A stretch of 64,000 bases of DNA from Oligosphaera ethanolica (GTDB lineage Bacteria; Verrucomicrobiota; Lentisphaeria; Oligosphaerales; Oligosphaeraceae). The notes beneath the pieces are model-generated. The model did no database searches. It was not told the DNA's origin and worked only from the letters and a program-made list of their open reading frames with translations. This document shows positions 18,521-26,498 of this stretch, one piece after another. Within the stretch, counting starts at the first letter, position 1; each line of letters starts with the position of its first letter. Position numbers and translations under genes: made by a program. The stretch covers positions 2,826,227 through 2,890,226 of the forward strand of contig NZ_JAUSVL010000001.1 in NCBI RefSeq assembly GCF_030814695.1, read 5' to 3'.

Positions 18521-18953
18521 GGCACTGACGGCGTGCACGGCAATGGCCGGGCTGGGGCGACTTTGGGGCTGTTCGATAATTACATTTGCCGCTATACCCA
18601 GGCACGCTGAAAGCTTGCAACAACCAGCCAGGGGTTGCGCTGTGTGGCAACCCCCGGAACACGCCTTCCACATCCATGCAATATGAATGGGTGCGACATA
18701 GCAAGCAAGAAAAGTGAGTTCCATTGCCCCTTTGGCCCCAGTCAGCTTCGCCGACTGGGGCCAAAGGGGCCGAGGAACACGAACATAGTCGCCGTTGTAC
18801 CCAGGGCGGCGCACGCTTTCAGCGTGCTTGCCCTGGGCTGGTATGTTTCGCGCTTTCAGCGCTTCTGCCGCTTCGCGGCGAGTGACATGGTGGCCGGTGG
18901 CGAGGCATTTCAGCACAGAGCGTTTGCGTTGAAAAGTGTAAACGTAATTTGTG
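18521..18953. repeat. Intergenic repeats (CCCAGGG and CCCCTTTGG hairpins)
   Basis: No gene is supported here. The region has strong hairpins: a 17-bp stem at 18727-18743 pairing with 18753-18769 (CCCCTTTGGCCCCAGTC), and CCCAGGGC...GCCCTGGG at 18800-18838 enclosing GCACGCT-TTC-AGCGTGC. They resemble REP-type palindromes and belong to the CCCAGGG hairpin family also present at 8.3-8.8 kb. Confidence 0.75.
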
Positions 18954-19351
18954 GGTAATGTGCGAAATCTTGTGATAGAAAGAGATACTTGACATGCGCC
19001 GTAGGCGCTTAACTATGCTTAACCCCAGGCTTTAGCTTGGGGAATAATGCCTCCTGCCAATCGTGCCCCGTAGGGGCACTACTGGATGCCTGACAAACAC
19101 ATTCTGAACACGATTACAAACCATTTTCAACCAAGACTTCAGTGCTGTAGTGCCTCTACGAGGCACTGATTTCTATGGGATACCTTACCCCAGGCTGAAG
19201 CCTGGGGTTAAGCATGGTCGTGCCCCTACGGGGCAAATTCATGCATAACCACCTGATAAGGAGTCTATTGTCAAAAAGCCTTTCGCAAAAGAAGAGTTTC
19301 GGTCACATTGGCGCAAATACAAGTGTTCATCACAAGATTTCGCACATTAAC
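18954..19351. mobile_element. MITE-like element (21-bp terminal inverted repeats, 8-bp direct repeats)
   Basis: Perfect 21-bp inverted repeats starting TAATGTGCGAAATC bound a ~394-bp non-coding segment (18956-18976 and 19329-19349). The direct repeat AATTTGTG flanks it at 18946-18953 and 19352-19359, as expected of a target duplication. Inside are five short hairpins of two kinds: CCCCAGGC...GCCTGGGG (19018-19040 and 19190-19212) and GTGCCCC...GGGGCAC (about 19063, 19149 and 19228). There is no transposase frame, so it would depend on a partner in trans. It inserted 9 bp downstream of the yggS stop codon. A solitary end is present at 26237-26274. Confidence 0.8.
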
Positions 19352-19368
19352 AATTTGTGAGCTGCGGC

Positions 19369-20046
19369 TCAGCGCCGGCCGAAGATCGCCGTGCCGATGC
19401 GGACGATGGTCGCGCCCTCGGCCACGGCAATGTCCATATCTCCCGACATGCCCATGGACAGTTCGGGGAGGGCCATGCCGGTGCGCGCGACGAGCTGATC
19501 GCGCAAGGTGCGCAGCCCGGCGAAGACGGCGTGCAGTTCGCGTTCGGACGCGTGCAGGGGGGCGACCGTCATCAGCCCGCGGCAGCAGCCTGGGCCGCCC
19601 TGCAGCGCTGTGAGGACGGCTTCGACGGCGCCTGGCGCCAGGCCGAATTTGCTTTCTTCGCCGGATATATTGACTTCCAGCAGCAGCGTCGGCGCGACGC
19701 TCAGGTCGCCGGCGAGGCGCTGAATGCGCTGGGCGAGAGCCACCGAGTCGACGGCATGCAGCCAGCGGGCGTGCTCCAGCGCCGGGCGGACCTTGTTTTG
19801 CTGGAGGTGGCCGATGAGGTGCCATTCGCAGTCGGCGGGCAGCTTGGGCGCCTTGTCGCAGAGTTCCTGTACGCGGTTTTCGCCGAAGCAGCGCAGGCCG
19901 GCGGCGTAGGCTTCCTGGACGGCGTCGGCGGGGAAGGTCTTGCTGACGGCGAGCAGGCGCGCGTCGTCGTGGCGACGCCCGGCGCGTTGGAGGGCATTGG
20001 CCAAGCGTTCCTGGACGGCGGCAATATTCGCGGCGATGTTGCTCAT
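19369..20046 (-). CDS. YggS family pyridoxal phosphate homeostasis protein
   Basis: The 225-residue protein matches the YggS/PLPBP family in length. The PLP lysine is K36 in LLAVSKTFPAD, and the GENRVQE, WHLIGHLQQNK and MGMSGDMDIA segments are diagnostic. It binds PLP and helps balance vitamin B6 and amino-acid pools; it is not known to be a catalyst. The ATG at 20046 has GAGGAG about 11 nt upstream. It is monocistronic and divergent from dciA. Confidence 0.95.
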   Translation of the reverse strand: MSNIAANIAAVQERLANALQRAGRRHDDARLLAVSKTFPADAVQEAYAAGLRCFGENRVQELCDKAPKLPADCEWHLIGHLQQNKVRPALEHARWLHAVDSVALAQRIQRLAGDLSVAPTLLLEVNISGEESKFGLAPGAVEAVLTALQGGPGCCRGLMTVAPLHASERELHAVFAGLRTLRDQLVARTGMALPELSMGMSGDMDIAVAEGATIVRIGTAIFGRR

Positions 20047-20202
20047 GATAACACTATTCTCCTCTATACGGTCGGCATGGGTGCCAAGAAATACTCGGTG
20101 GACGTTCGTGCCGGTGGTTTTTTGCGCCGTGCCGGCTACGGCATTATGTTACGCGTTCCTTTGGGATGGCACCCGCTGCTGTTGCGTGTGTCAATATAAA
20201 CG

Positions 20203-20237
20203 CCCGGCAGGATTTTCGGCCGCCGGGTAGTTTTTTT
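20203..20237 (+). terminator. Orphan intrinsic terminator upstream of dciA
   Basis: CCCGGC (20203-20208) pairs with GCCGGG (20222-20227), a 14-base loop lies between, and seven T residues follow at 20231-20237. It reads as a plus-strand terminator yet no plus-strand gene precedes it. It lies about 40 nt before the dciA start, so it could end a short leader or small RNA. Confidence 0.5.
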
Positions 20238-20277
20238 CAGGCAATGGCGACCCGCACGTCGCAGGCGAGCCGGGGGT

Positions 20278-20751
20278 ATGAAGACAGACAAGAAATCAGA
20301 GCAATGGCTGACGCGTGATGATCGCCGACGCTCCGTCGGCGGACTGGACCGGCCCAGCTTTCGTGAATGGCGCCGGGAGAACGCCCTGGCCAGTTGGCTG
20401 GGCGACGAACGGCGCGCCGAGGTCTTTGCCGACCTGCGGCCGGAGCCGCGAAGCATGGGCGAGTTGGTGAGTGAGGCCATGGCCGCCGTGGGCAAGAACG
20501 ACATGCTGCTGCTGGCGGATTTACGCGAGCACTGGGCGGATATTGTCGGCGCCGACAATGCCACGCAGTCGAGCCCCCTGTCTGTCGATGGCGTGACCTT
20601 GCGCATTGAAATCTCGTCGCCAACGTGGTTTTACGTTTTTGAACACCAGCACAAGGCCCGTTTTAACCAATTGCTGACGGACTACACGGGCGGTGTGATT
20701 ACTCGTATTCAATTTGTGCCGCGGGGGTATCGGCCGCCGCGGCGGTTTTGA
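20278..20751 (+). CDS. DciA-like protein (DUF721)
   Basis: The 157-residue protein carries a C-terminal DUF721 domain (about residues 60-150), including LREHWADIVGADNATQSSPLS and LRIEISSPTW. DciA is the ancestral bacterial loader of the replicative helicase DnaB. The N-terminal 60 residues are charged and likely disordered. The gene is first of a two-gene plus-strand unit with the Prc-like protease, whose ATG is 61 nt downstream. The assignment is good at family level. Confidence 0.85.
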   Translation: MKTDKKSEQWLTRDDRRRSVGGLDRPSFREWRRENALASWLGDERRAEVFADLRPEPRSMGELVSEAMAAVGKNDMLLLADLREHWADIVGADNATQSSPLSVDGVTLRIEISSPTWFYVFEHQHKARFNQLLTDYTGGVITRIQFVPRGYRPPRRF

Positions 20752-20811
20752 ATGGCGCCTGGCGGTTGTGATCGTGGGCGGCACGTTAGCATAGGTATGC
20801 GAAGGAACATC

Positions 20812-23124
20812 ATGGACGTATTCAAGAAGACGACGCGTCGTATAATATTGTTGTTGTTGGGGCTATGCCTGTGCCTGCCGCAGTCCGTCCGGGCGGCGGG
20901 GGAAACGCCCGAGGCGCTGTTGCAGCAGGAGCCCGTGCTGGTCAAGCCGTCCATCCGCGAACGGCTGGTCGGCAAGGTAGTCGTCGACTTGATCGCGCAC
21001 TTTCATTATGAGCCGCAGATGATCGACCCGGCGCTGTCCAGCGAATGGTTTCAGGAGTATTTCAAGACCCTTGATGCCAATCGCATGATGTTTTTGGAGT
21101 CGGACATTGACAGCTTTCGTTCCTATGAGACGGTGCTGTGGAACAGTCGCAATCGGGTGGCCAATCTTGATTTCGCCTTTGATGTCTATCAGCTCTATCT
21201 TCGGCGTTCCCGCGAGTGGGCGCTGTATTCCATTGAATGCCTGAAAATGCCCCACGACTTCACGGTTGATGAGTCGCTGCCCATCGATGCCCGGGAAGAG
21301 CCGTGGTGCAAGAACATGGACGAGTTGCGCGATCTCTGGCGCCGCCGCGTCAAAAATGCGCTGCTCAATGAGGAGATCATCGCCAGGAAAGAACGGGAAA
21401 AAGAGCTCAAACAGACTAGCGACAAGACACCCGCCGCGGGCGATGCAGCAGCAGCAGCAACTACTGCTGCCACTGCGGGCGAGCAGGGCGCCGCGGGTAG
21501 CGATGAAAGCGTTGACTCGGTCTTGCCCAAGGACGCGCCTGACGTGCGTCTGGCGAAGAATTTTGCCCGTAATTACAAGCGGCGGACGGAGTTGGAGGCG
21601 ATCGACATCCTCGAGCTCTTTCTGTCGTCGTTGACGCGGGTCTACGACCCGCATTCGGCGTACATGGCGCCGGAGACGAAGGAGAATTTTGACATCAACA
21701 TGCGTTTGTCGTTGCAGGGCATTGGTGCGGTGTTGACCTCGCAGGATTCCTACACGACGGTGGTGAGCATCATCCCTGGTGGTCCGGCGGACAAGGACGG
21801 TCATCTCAAGGGTGGCGATCGGATTATCGCGGTGGCGCAGGACGGTGAGGACCCCGTTGATGTGGTGGAGACGCCGTTGAACAAGGTCGTTTCGCAGATA
21901 CGCGGGCCAAAGGGCACGACGGTACATCTGACCATTCTGCCGGAAGGTTCGGGGACGCCGCAACGCCTGAGCCTAGTGCGTGACGAAGTGAAGTTGACGG
22001 ATCAGGAGGCCCAGAGCGAGATTCGCGTGTTGCCCCTGTCTTCTGGCCGGGAAGCCCGGGTGCTGGTGGTGTACCTGCCGTCGTTTTACGCCGATTTCGA
22101 GGCCAAAGCCAAGGGTGATGACAACTTTAAGAGCAGCACGCGTGATATTAGCGCGCTGCTGACCAAGGCCAGTCAGGAGCGCCCGCTTGACGGCATGATT
22201 CTCGATCTGCGCGGCAATGGCGGCGGCGCCTTGGAAGAGGCCATTGATCTCTCAGGCCTTTTTCTTGCCGATGGGCCGGTGGTGCAGGTGCGCAACAACA
22301 AAGGTCAAGTCGAAAAGCGCATGGTGCCCGCCGGTACGGCGGAATACGGCGGACCCCTGTTGGTGCTGGTGGACAAATTCAGCGCGTCGGCCTCGGAAAT
22401 CGTCGCCGCCGCCCTGCAGGATCGCGGACGGGCGATTATCATCGGCGATCGCTCTACCCATGGCAAAGGCACAGTCCAGACCATCTTCGATTTGCGGCGA
22501 GTGCCGAGCATCAGTCGAGCGCAGGCGCAGATCGGCAACAGCGAACCCGGATCGCTGAAATTCACCATGGCCAAATTCTACCGCGTCAATGGCAGTTCCA
22601 CGCAGGTGAAGGGCGTGACGCCGGACATCTTCTTCCCGTCTTTCACGGACCACATGGAGACTGGCGAGGGCAATCTGCCGCATGTGCTGCCCTGGGACGT
22701 GATTGAGCCCGCCGGGTACCAGCGTCTGGATAGCCTCGACGCACTGCTGCCGGCACTGAAGGACGCGGCCTTGCAGCGTAGCCAGGCAGACCCGTTGTTC
22801 CAGGAATATAACCGGGACATCGCCTTCTATGCGGACTTGCGCGCAGTAAAGGCGTTGCCCCTTCAACGCGAGGCACGCGAAGCATTCCAGGCGCGGGAGG
22901 AGGAGGCGTCAAAGATGATCCGCAAATTCCAGGCGCAACGCAAAAATGCCCGCAAAAGTGATGACAAAGGCGCTGCGGGGGACGCCGGCGAGCCTGGTAA
23001 GGACCTAATATTGGAAGCGGCACTGGGCGTCATGGGCGACCTGCTGCAGGCGCTGCCGGCGGGGGCCCTGGCGGCTGAAAATGCCCCGGCACCCGCGCCG
23101 GCGTTGCCGACGGCGGCTGAGTGA
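20812..23124 (+). CDS. Carboxy-terminal processing protease (Prc/Tsp-like, S41)
   Basis: The 770-residue protein has a signal peptide (residues about 10-27), an N-terminal Prc-type helical domain and a PDZ domain at about 300-385 (GIGAVLTSQDSYTTVV, GGPADKDGHLKGGDRI). An S41 protease domain follows, with serine in KFSASASEIVAAAL and lysine in THGKGTVQT. It ends with a Tsp-type C-terminal domain and a low-complexity Ala/Pro tail. It should degrade C-terminally tagged or misfolded proteins in the periplasm. The ATG at 20812 has AAGGA seven nt upstream; the longer frame from 20752 is rejected. It is convergent with the SEDS gene, 16 nt apart. Insertion of a QQQQ/TAATTAAT-type linker near residue 205 makes it longer than usual. 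Confidence 0.92.
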   Translation: MDVFKKTTRRIILLLLGLCLCLPQSVRAAGETPEALLQQEPVLVKPSIRERLVGKVVVDLIAHFHYEPQMIDPALSSEWFQEYFKTLDANRMMFLESDIDSFRSYETVLWNSRNRVANLDFAFDVYQLYLRRSREWALYSIECLKMPHDFTVDESLPIDAREEPWCKNMDELRDLWRRRVKNALLNEEIIARKEREKELKQTSDKTPAAGDAAAAATTAATAGEQGAAGSDESVDSVLPKDAPDVRLAKNFARNYKRRTELEAIDILELFLSSLTRVYDPHSAYMAPETKENFDINMRLSLQGIGAVLTSQDSYTTVVSIIPGGPADKDGHLKGGDRIIAVAQDGEDPVDVVETPLNKVVSQIRGPKGTTVHLTILPEGSGTPQRLSLVRDEVKLTDQEAQSEIRVLPLSSGREARVLVVYLPSFYADFEAKAKGDDNFKSSTRDISALLTKASQERPLDGMILDLRGNGGGALEEAIDLSGLFLADGPVVQVRNNKGQVEKRMVPAGTAEYGGPLLVLVDKFSASASEIVAAALQDRGRAIIIGDRSTHGKGTVQTIFDLRRVPSISRAQAQIGNSEPGSLKFTMAKFYRVNGSSTQVKGVTPDIFFPSFTDHMETGEGNLPHVLPWDVIEPAGYQRLDSLDALLPALKDAALQRSQADPLFQEYNRDIAFYADLRAVKALPLQREAREAFQAREEEASKMIRKFQAQRKNARKSDDKGAAGDAGEPGKDLILEAALGVMGDLLQALPAGALAAENAPAPAPALPTAAE

Positions 23125-23140
23125 TGATGCCGTGTGCGGT

Positions 23141-24283
23141 CTAGACTTCTTCGCAGGCCAGGCGCTCGACCATAGTCAGGATGATGACTGACGCGAGCAG
23201 TGAGCTGCCGCCGTAGCTGAGCAGCGGCAGGGTGATGCCGGTTGTGGGCATGAGGCCGAGATTGACTGCCAGGTGAATGAATGCCTGGCCACTGAGCATG
23301 AAACCCGCGCCGATGTACACCGCGTAGGCAAAGACGGAACGGCTGCGCTGTGCCCGATAGCAACAGTAGGCCAGCCAGCCAAAGCAGAGAATGACCAGAG
23401 GTAGGACGCCAAAGACGCCCAGCAGTTCCGCCGCACAGGCGAAGAGCGAGTCGTTGTAACGGAAGGGCACGAGCAGCAGCGCGGCATCGTTGTCCGCAAA
23501 CAGCGTGCCAGTCCAGCCGCCTTTGATAAAGCAGTTACGCATTTGCATGGCCTGCCAGCCAACGCGGGCGCCGATTTCCGGTGAGCCGAGGCCGAAAAAC
23601 GCCAGGAAGCGCTCGTACACGTAGTTGTAGCGCAGGCAGACGGCGAGCAGCCCGGCGCTGCCGGCACCAGCGAGGAAGGCGACGTGCTGCCAGCCGATGC
23701 CGCAGGCATAGATGAGCGCCAGCGCGGTCAGTCCGTAGATCAGCGTGGTACCCCAGTCCGGCTGCAGCATGACGGGAAGCATCCAGAGCATCGCGTAGAA
23801 CAAGGCGAGGGCGAAATGCCGCCAGGATGGCGTTGCCGGAGCGCGGCGGGCAATCAACCAGGCGAAACCCAGGATGAAAAAGGGCTTGGCCAACTCGCTG
23901 GGTTGCATGCAGAACGAGTGGAAGCGATACCAGCCGCGCATGCCGTTGATGCGAACGCCAAAAAGAAGCACCCCGAGCAAGGCGAGGTACGCTGCCGCGC
24001 CGGCGACAGCGGCAAGGCGCAGGAGGGTTTGTCGCGGCAGGGCGAAGGCCATCGCCAGGGTGGTCAGGGCGCAGAGCAGCCAGACGCCCTGGCGGAGGTG
24101 AAATTGTAGTGTGGAGGTGCTGCCGCGAGTGACACTGCCGATGATCAGGCAACCGGCCACGCCGATGAGCGTGATCAGCAGCGCCAAGCGCCAAGCGCTG
24201 CGCCAGCGCCCCGGGCTGCGCCCGCTGGGGCGCACCGGGCGCTGGTTGTGCCCGCTGGTGCCGTTGTTAGTGGGCGGCGGCAT
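23141..24283 (-). CDS. SEDS family peptidoglycan polymerase (FtsW/RodA-like)
   Basis: The 380-residue protein has a hydrophilic N-terminus and about ten membrane helices. Diagnostic SEDS motifs are MQPSELAKPF, LQPDWGTTLI and LPLLSYGGSSLLAS. SEDS proteins polymerise lipid II glycan strands and normally partner a class B PBP. The ATG at 24283 overlaps the end of the preceding PBP-like gene by 17 nt (an ATG at 24310 is also possible), so the two are coupled. FtsW and RodA cannot be told apart here with certainty; cluster context with mraZ favours FtsW. Confidence 0.9.
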   Translation of the reverse strand: MPPPTNNGTSGHNQRPVRPSGRSPGRWRSAWRLALLITLIGVAGCLIIGSVTRGSTSTLQFHLRQGVWLLCALTTLAMAFALPRQTLLRLAAVAGAAAYLALLGVLLFGVRINGMRGWYRFHSFCMQPSELAKPFFILGFAWLIARRAPATPSWRHFALALFYAMLWMLPVMLQPDWGTTLIYGLTALALIYACGIGWQHVAFLAGAGSAGLLAVCLRYNYVYERFLAFFGLGSPEIGARVGWQAMQMRNCFIKGGWTGTLFADNDAALLLVPFRYNDSLFACAAELLGVFGVLPLVILCFGWLAYCCYRAQRSRSVFAYAVYIGAGFMLSGQAFIHLAVNLGLMPTTGITLPLLSYGGSSLLASVIILTMVERLACEEV

Positions 24284-24998
24284 GGATGTCGATGCGGATG
24301 TCACGGCCATTGCCCTGGTTTTCCTGCCACTGCTTGTTGTCTTTGATGAACGCTCGTCGTGATGTCGCCAGCAAGCTGAAGGTGACGACGTGTCCACGGA
24401 GTTCGTGGTCGTACTCTTTTTCCATGCCCGTCAGACCGCATTCCAGGCCGGTGGCGGGATCGGTGTGGACTGAGCCGAGAATGTCCCGCAGGGCTGTATT
24501 CTGGCTATAGTAGCGGACGAAATAGGCGCGCAGGATCAGGCCGTTTTCGGGTGCCTGGGTCATGTGCCATAACGCCGGCAGTTGCATGTCGAGATCGTCG
24601 GCGATTTGCCATGAGCGGCCGAGATGTGATGGCAGGTCCTGGCGTGGTGGCAACGGAAAGGGGCGGTCGTTCAGGGCTTCCCAGCGCGCAAAGGTGGCTT
24701 CTGCCGCACTGAGGTCGGCAGGGACCTGCCAGAGCAGTCGCAGGCGCCGTTCGGAATAGGCCAGGGCAATGCCGTCGCGGCTGATGATGCGCCCACGCAT
24801 GCCGGGAATGGCCACGCTCTGAGCAGCCTGGGCATGGTTGCGAATCAGCTCGCGCGCCGTTTCGGATTGCATCGCCAGCCAGACAATGCGCGCCGTGATG
24901 GCAACGGCGCCGAGCATAAAGGCAGCCGTCAGCCGCTGAGCGCGTTTCCACCTCAGTTCAGCCGGAGTGGGTGCATTCGCGGAAACGGTGGGCATCAT
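24267..24998 (-). CDS. Class B PBP-like N-terminal (pedestal) protein lacking a transpeptidase domain
   Basis: The 243-residue protein has one membrane helix (about residues 22-42), then a PBP dimer/pedestal domain: RGRIISRDGIALAYS matches the RGxIxDRNGxxLA motif, and LGSVHTDPATGLECGLTGMEKEYDHELRG matches the DxxGxxGLE...L-G motif of FtsI/PbpA. The chain then stops at GRDIRIDIH, just where a class B PBP begins its LTID transpeptidase segment. No SxxK, SxN or KTG motifs exist in this or the next frame. It is followed with overlap by a SEDS gene and preceded by a small membrane protein and mraZ. It may be a dedicated SEDS activator or a decayed PBP. Confidence 0.75.
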   Translation of the reverse strand: MMPTVSANAPTPAELRWKRAQRLTAAFMLGAVAITARIVWLAMQSETARELIRNHAQAAQSVAIPGMRGRIISRDGIALAYSERRLRLLWQVPADLSAAEATFARWEALNDRPFPLPPRQDLPSHLGRSWQIADDLDMQLPALWHMTQAPENGLILRAYFVRYYSQNTALRDILGSVHTDPATGLECGLTGMEKEYDHELRGHVVTFSLLATSRRAFIKDNKQWQENQGNGRDIRIDIHAAAH

Positions 24999-25099
24999 TG
25001 GCTGGCATGGACTTCCGGGGGAGTGAAACGGTGGGGCGAGGCGGTGAAGAGTGGGGGGCGAAGCGGAGGAGAGCGGGGCGGGAGATCGCTGGTGCTGGG

Positions 25100-25318
25100 T
25101 CAGCGTTCGTGGGCACAGGCACAGAGCACGGCGAACGAGGGGACTTCACTGGGAGCGGTGCTGCTCAGCAGGGACGCGGCGATGCGGCCGGAGTCGACGC
25201 TGACGCGGGCGTTGTCCCGCACGGTGGCGGTGGCGGCGCTGCCCAGGAGCCAGCAAGCCAGAATGAACATGGTGACGACAAAGTAGCGTTTGCCGCGCTC
25301 GGTATAGAAATAGCTCAT
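25100..25318 (-). CDS. Small single-pass membrane protein (FtsL-position)
   Basis: The 72-residue protein has a short cytoplasmic N-terminus (MSYFYTERGKRYF), a membrane helix (VVTMFILACWLLGSAATAT) and an extracytoplasmic tail. There is no clear leucine heptad, so FtsL identity is not shown, but it lies 40 nt after mraZ and 102 nt before the PBP-like gene, the place of ftsL in dcw clusters. The ATG at 25318 follows a GAGGAGAG-type ribosome site (reverse complement of CTCTCCTC at 25321-25328). Real gene status is moderately certain. Confidence 0.6.
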   Translation of the reverse strand: MSYFYTERGKRYFVVTMFILACWLLGSAATATVRDNARVSVDSGRIAASLLSSTAPSEVPSFAVLCACAHER

Positions 25319-25357
25319 GGCTCTCTCCTCGTGATTACGGGAACACGCCTGGTGGTG

Positions 25358-25840
25358 TTAACCCGGTTGTGGTGATTTCAGATCGGCGTCCATATCGGCG
25401 GCGACGCGTTTTTTCTCATGTTCGGCGATAATCTGCTGTTCCTGTTCCCAAGCCTTGATGCTCCAGAGTTCGACCCATTTTTCGGCGCCGACGAGCATGA
25501 CGTCGCTGCCGGCGACCAGGCCCAGCAGATCGCGGAACATCACCGGTATGGTGATGCGGCCCTGATTGCTGATGACTTCACTTTGACTCAGTGAGCCAAT
25601 GCGTCGATGCTGCCGTCGTAAAGCCGCGTCGTTGAGGACATCGTCCGTGTCGTTGCTGCCCAAGCGGCGCAGATTTTCCCATTCACTCATGGGAAAAATG
25701 CCCAGGCAGCCTTCCGGCAGGCAATAAAGCATCACCCGGCCGCTGTTGTTGCTGGCGGATAAATCCATCAGCAGCAAGGGCGGCAGCTTGAGGCGGCTGT
25801 TGGCGTCAAGCACGCATTTGCCCTGAAAGCAAAACTGCAT
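25358..25840 (-). CDS. mraZ: Transcriptional regulator MraZ
   Basis: The 160-residue protein has the tandem SpoVT/AbrB-like domains of MraZ. The second half contains NQGRITIPVMFRDLLGL and VMLVGAEKWVELWS, which match the conserved G-R-I-x-IP...LVG...ELW pattern. MraZ is the first gene of dcw clusters and represses its own operon. GGGAG precedes the ATG at 25840. The usual next gene, rsmH (mraW), is absent and the cluster continues with a small membrane protein, a PBP-like stub and SEDS. The tail (residues 140-160) is charged. Confidence 0.92.
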   Translation of the reverse strand: MQFCFQGKCVLDANSRLKLPPLLLMDLSASNNSGRVMLYCLPEGCLGIFPMSEWENLRRLGSNDTDDVLNDAALRRQHRRIGSLSQSEVISNQGRITIPVMFRDLLGLVAGSDVMLVGAEKWVELWSIKAWEQEQQIIAEHEKKRVAADMDADLKSPQPG

Positions 25841-26498
25841 GAGAGGCTCCCCTCAGTCAGAACTTGCGAGCTCGTAAGACATTCCATTTTATTCCAGATA
25901 GAACCAATATCGTCCGAAATTTTCCAATGGCAAGGGGTATAGCTGAATTTTGTTGCGCGGCGGGTAAGCGGATGCCAGTAATACCTCCCTCGGGCGCGGT
26001 GGAACACGACATGCCAGGCAAATGTGGCGCCCTCCGGGCGCAATCATTTATGTTCTTGGTCCCCTGGGTTGCGGCGCCCTCCGGGCGCCTCACCCAGGGT
26101 TATGCATGGTGCGGCCCTTTGGGCCGAATTTGGCCGATCAGACGACTTGCTTTGTCCGATTCGGGCCGAAAACCACCATCATTTAATATCCATGTTTTTG
26201 CGCCTACGGCGCTGAGAAAGGCTTTAGAACCACTGTGTCAAGTCTCTCTTTCTATCACAAGATTTCGCACATTACCGAATTTTGTTGCCGGGGCGGGTAA
26301 TCGGTCAGTAACCACCCTGGTGTTTTCCCCACCGGGGTGGTTACTGACCGATTACCGTCGTGGCGTGGAGCTGCTGGCGCGGCAACTGGAAAAGCGGGCG
26401 TTTATCCTTATAGTAAGAGCCTCGTTTTTTGTCAGTTTTTGTCACCCGGCGATCGGGTCAAATGGCCGTACACAATCATGTTGAAGGGCAGGGTATTC
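25841..26498. repeat. Intergenic region: CCCAGGG repeat, MITE end and a 27-bp inverted repeat
   Basis: Between divergent mraZ and the SerA-like gene (about 660 bp) are: an AT-richer stretch at 25861-25960 that may hold the mraZ promoter; a degenerate copy of the 220-bp-type repeat at 26025-26140; a solitary MITE end at 26237-26274; and an inverted repeat with 27-bp arms at 26296-26322 and 26330-26356 (26 of 27 pairs) made of GGTAATCGGTCAGTAACCAC. That sequence also begins units of the 254-bp array. No gene is supported. Confidence 0.75.

Noticed and set aside
24267..24310. Frameshift joining the PBP stub to the following frame
   Set aside because: The downstream frame encodes the cytoplasmic start of a SEDS protein, not a transpeptidase domain, so a single indel would not restore a PBP.
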